This document shows, piece by piece, positions 63,996 through 64,000 of a stretch of 64,000 bases of DNA. The notes beneath the pieces are model-generated. The model was not told the DNA's origin and made no database searches. It was given only the letters and a program-made list of their open reading frames with translations. The stretch comes from Hoplostethus atlanticus (lineage: Eukaryota > Chordata > Actinopteri > Trachichthyiformes > Trachichthyidae), in NCBI GenBank assembly GCA_034670405.1, contig JAXDDX010000001.1:14084501-14148500 (forward strand). The letters run 5' to 3'. A program made the translations under genes and the position numbers. Positions within the stretch are counted from its first letter, which is position 1. Every line of letters begins with the position of its first letter.

Positions 63996-64000
63996 ACATG
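63289..64000. other. intron 7, 5' part, cut by window end
   Basis: The intron starts with gtaagt and contains two short TA runs (63590-63601 and 63617-63635) and terminal CT and CA microsatellites (63943-63999). No TMTC2 exon is recognisable. Confidence 0.75.
63943..63999. repeat. (CT)n / (CA)n microsatellites at window end
   Basis: Two CT runs (about 63941-63955 and 63962-63970) are followed by about 14 CA units. Confidence 0.9.

Larger units (their letters stand above)
1..64000 (+). other. tmtc2: tmtc2 transcription unit, internal part
   Basis: The six phase-compatible exons lie in one orientation and read as one protein, so the whole window is inferred to lie inside the tmtc2 primary transcript, from intron 1 to intron 7. 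The missing first exon should end with the first two bases of a serine codon, because exon 2 starts with a single base (C) that completes it. I looked for an upstream exon encoding the expected N-terminus, which ends in a '-CYDDS-' type motif followed by a GT donor, and found none in 1-34723. Promoter, start codon, stop codon and poly(A) signal are therefore outside the window. The small first exon and large first intron fit what I recall of vertebrate TMTC2 genes. The choice of family member rests on remembered human TMTC2 sequence, not on a search. Confidence 0.85.

Noticed and set aside
1-64000. CRISPR arrays, operons, prophage or insertion sequences
   Set aside because: The window is vertebrate nuclear DNA. 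The regular repeats present are microsatellites, with no spacer-repeat architecture and no bacterial genes.

Overview
This window is vertebrate, most likely teleost fish, nuclear DNA. It has widely spaced GT-AG exons, abundant (CA)n, (CT)n and (ATTC)n microsatellites, and dispersed repeats that I recognise from fish genomes. These include the 'catttagcagacgctttta' family at about 17.49 kb, a 'ggccgatattggcc' fragment at 46.2 kb and a repeat at 44.55 kb of the type common in percomorph genomes. There is no bacterial-style gene organisation. The species cannot be named from the sequence alone.

One gene is clearly supported: tmtc2 (transmembrane and tetratricopeptide repeat containing 2) on the + strand. 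Six consecutive internal coding exons are readable at 34724-35300, 56979-57825, 59575-59689, 60210-60295, 61864-62048 and 63210-63288. All splice junctions are GT-AG and every codon phase joins without a frame break, giving about 629 codons of continuous reading frame. By memory of the human protein (about 836 residues), these cover roughly residue 30 to 658. The short first coding exon lies upstream of base 1 and the last TPR exons lie beyond base 64000. Teleosts carry tmtc2a and tmtc2b, and I cannot tell which this is.

Layout: 1-34723 is the 3' part of a very large first intron; I could support no exon in it. Exon 2 encodes the first lumenal loop and several membrane segments. Intron 2 (35301-56978) is long and carries most of the mobile-element debris. 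Exon 3 encodes the DUF1736 region and the remaining membrane segments. Exons 4-7 encode TPRs and are clustered within about 4 kb. Intron 7 runs off the window end.

The parts form one product: an ER multi-pass protein with a GT-C-like O-mannosyltransferase membrane half and a TPR half. TMTC1-4 are linked to O-mannosylation of cadherins, and TMTC2 to ER calcium handling. I saw no previously undescribed gene system. The items most worth checking are a leucine in place of a glutamine that I recall as conserved in the 'KEQG' motif of exon 2, an in-frame alternative acceptor for exon 3, a 1.4 kb composite inverted-repeat element at 38.86-40.28 kb, a roughly 230 bp palindrome in intron 6 and a 224 bp MITE-like element at 28.4 kb.
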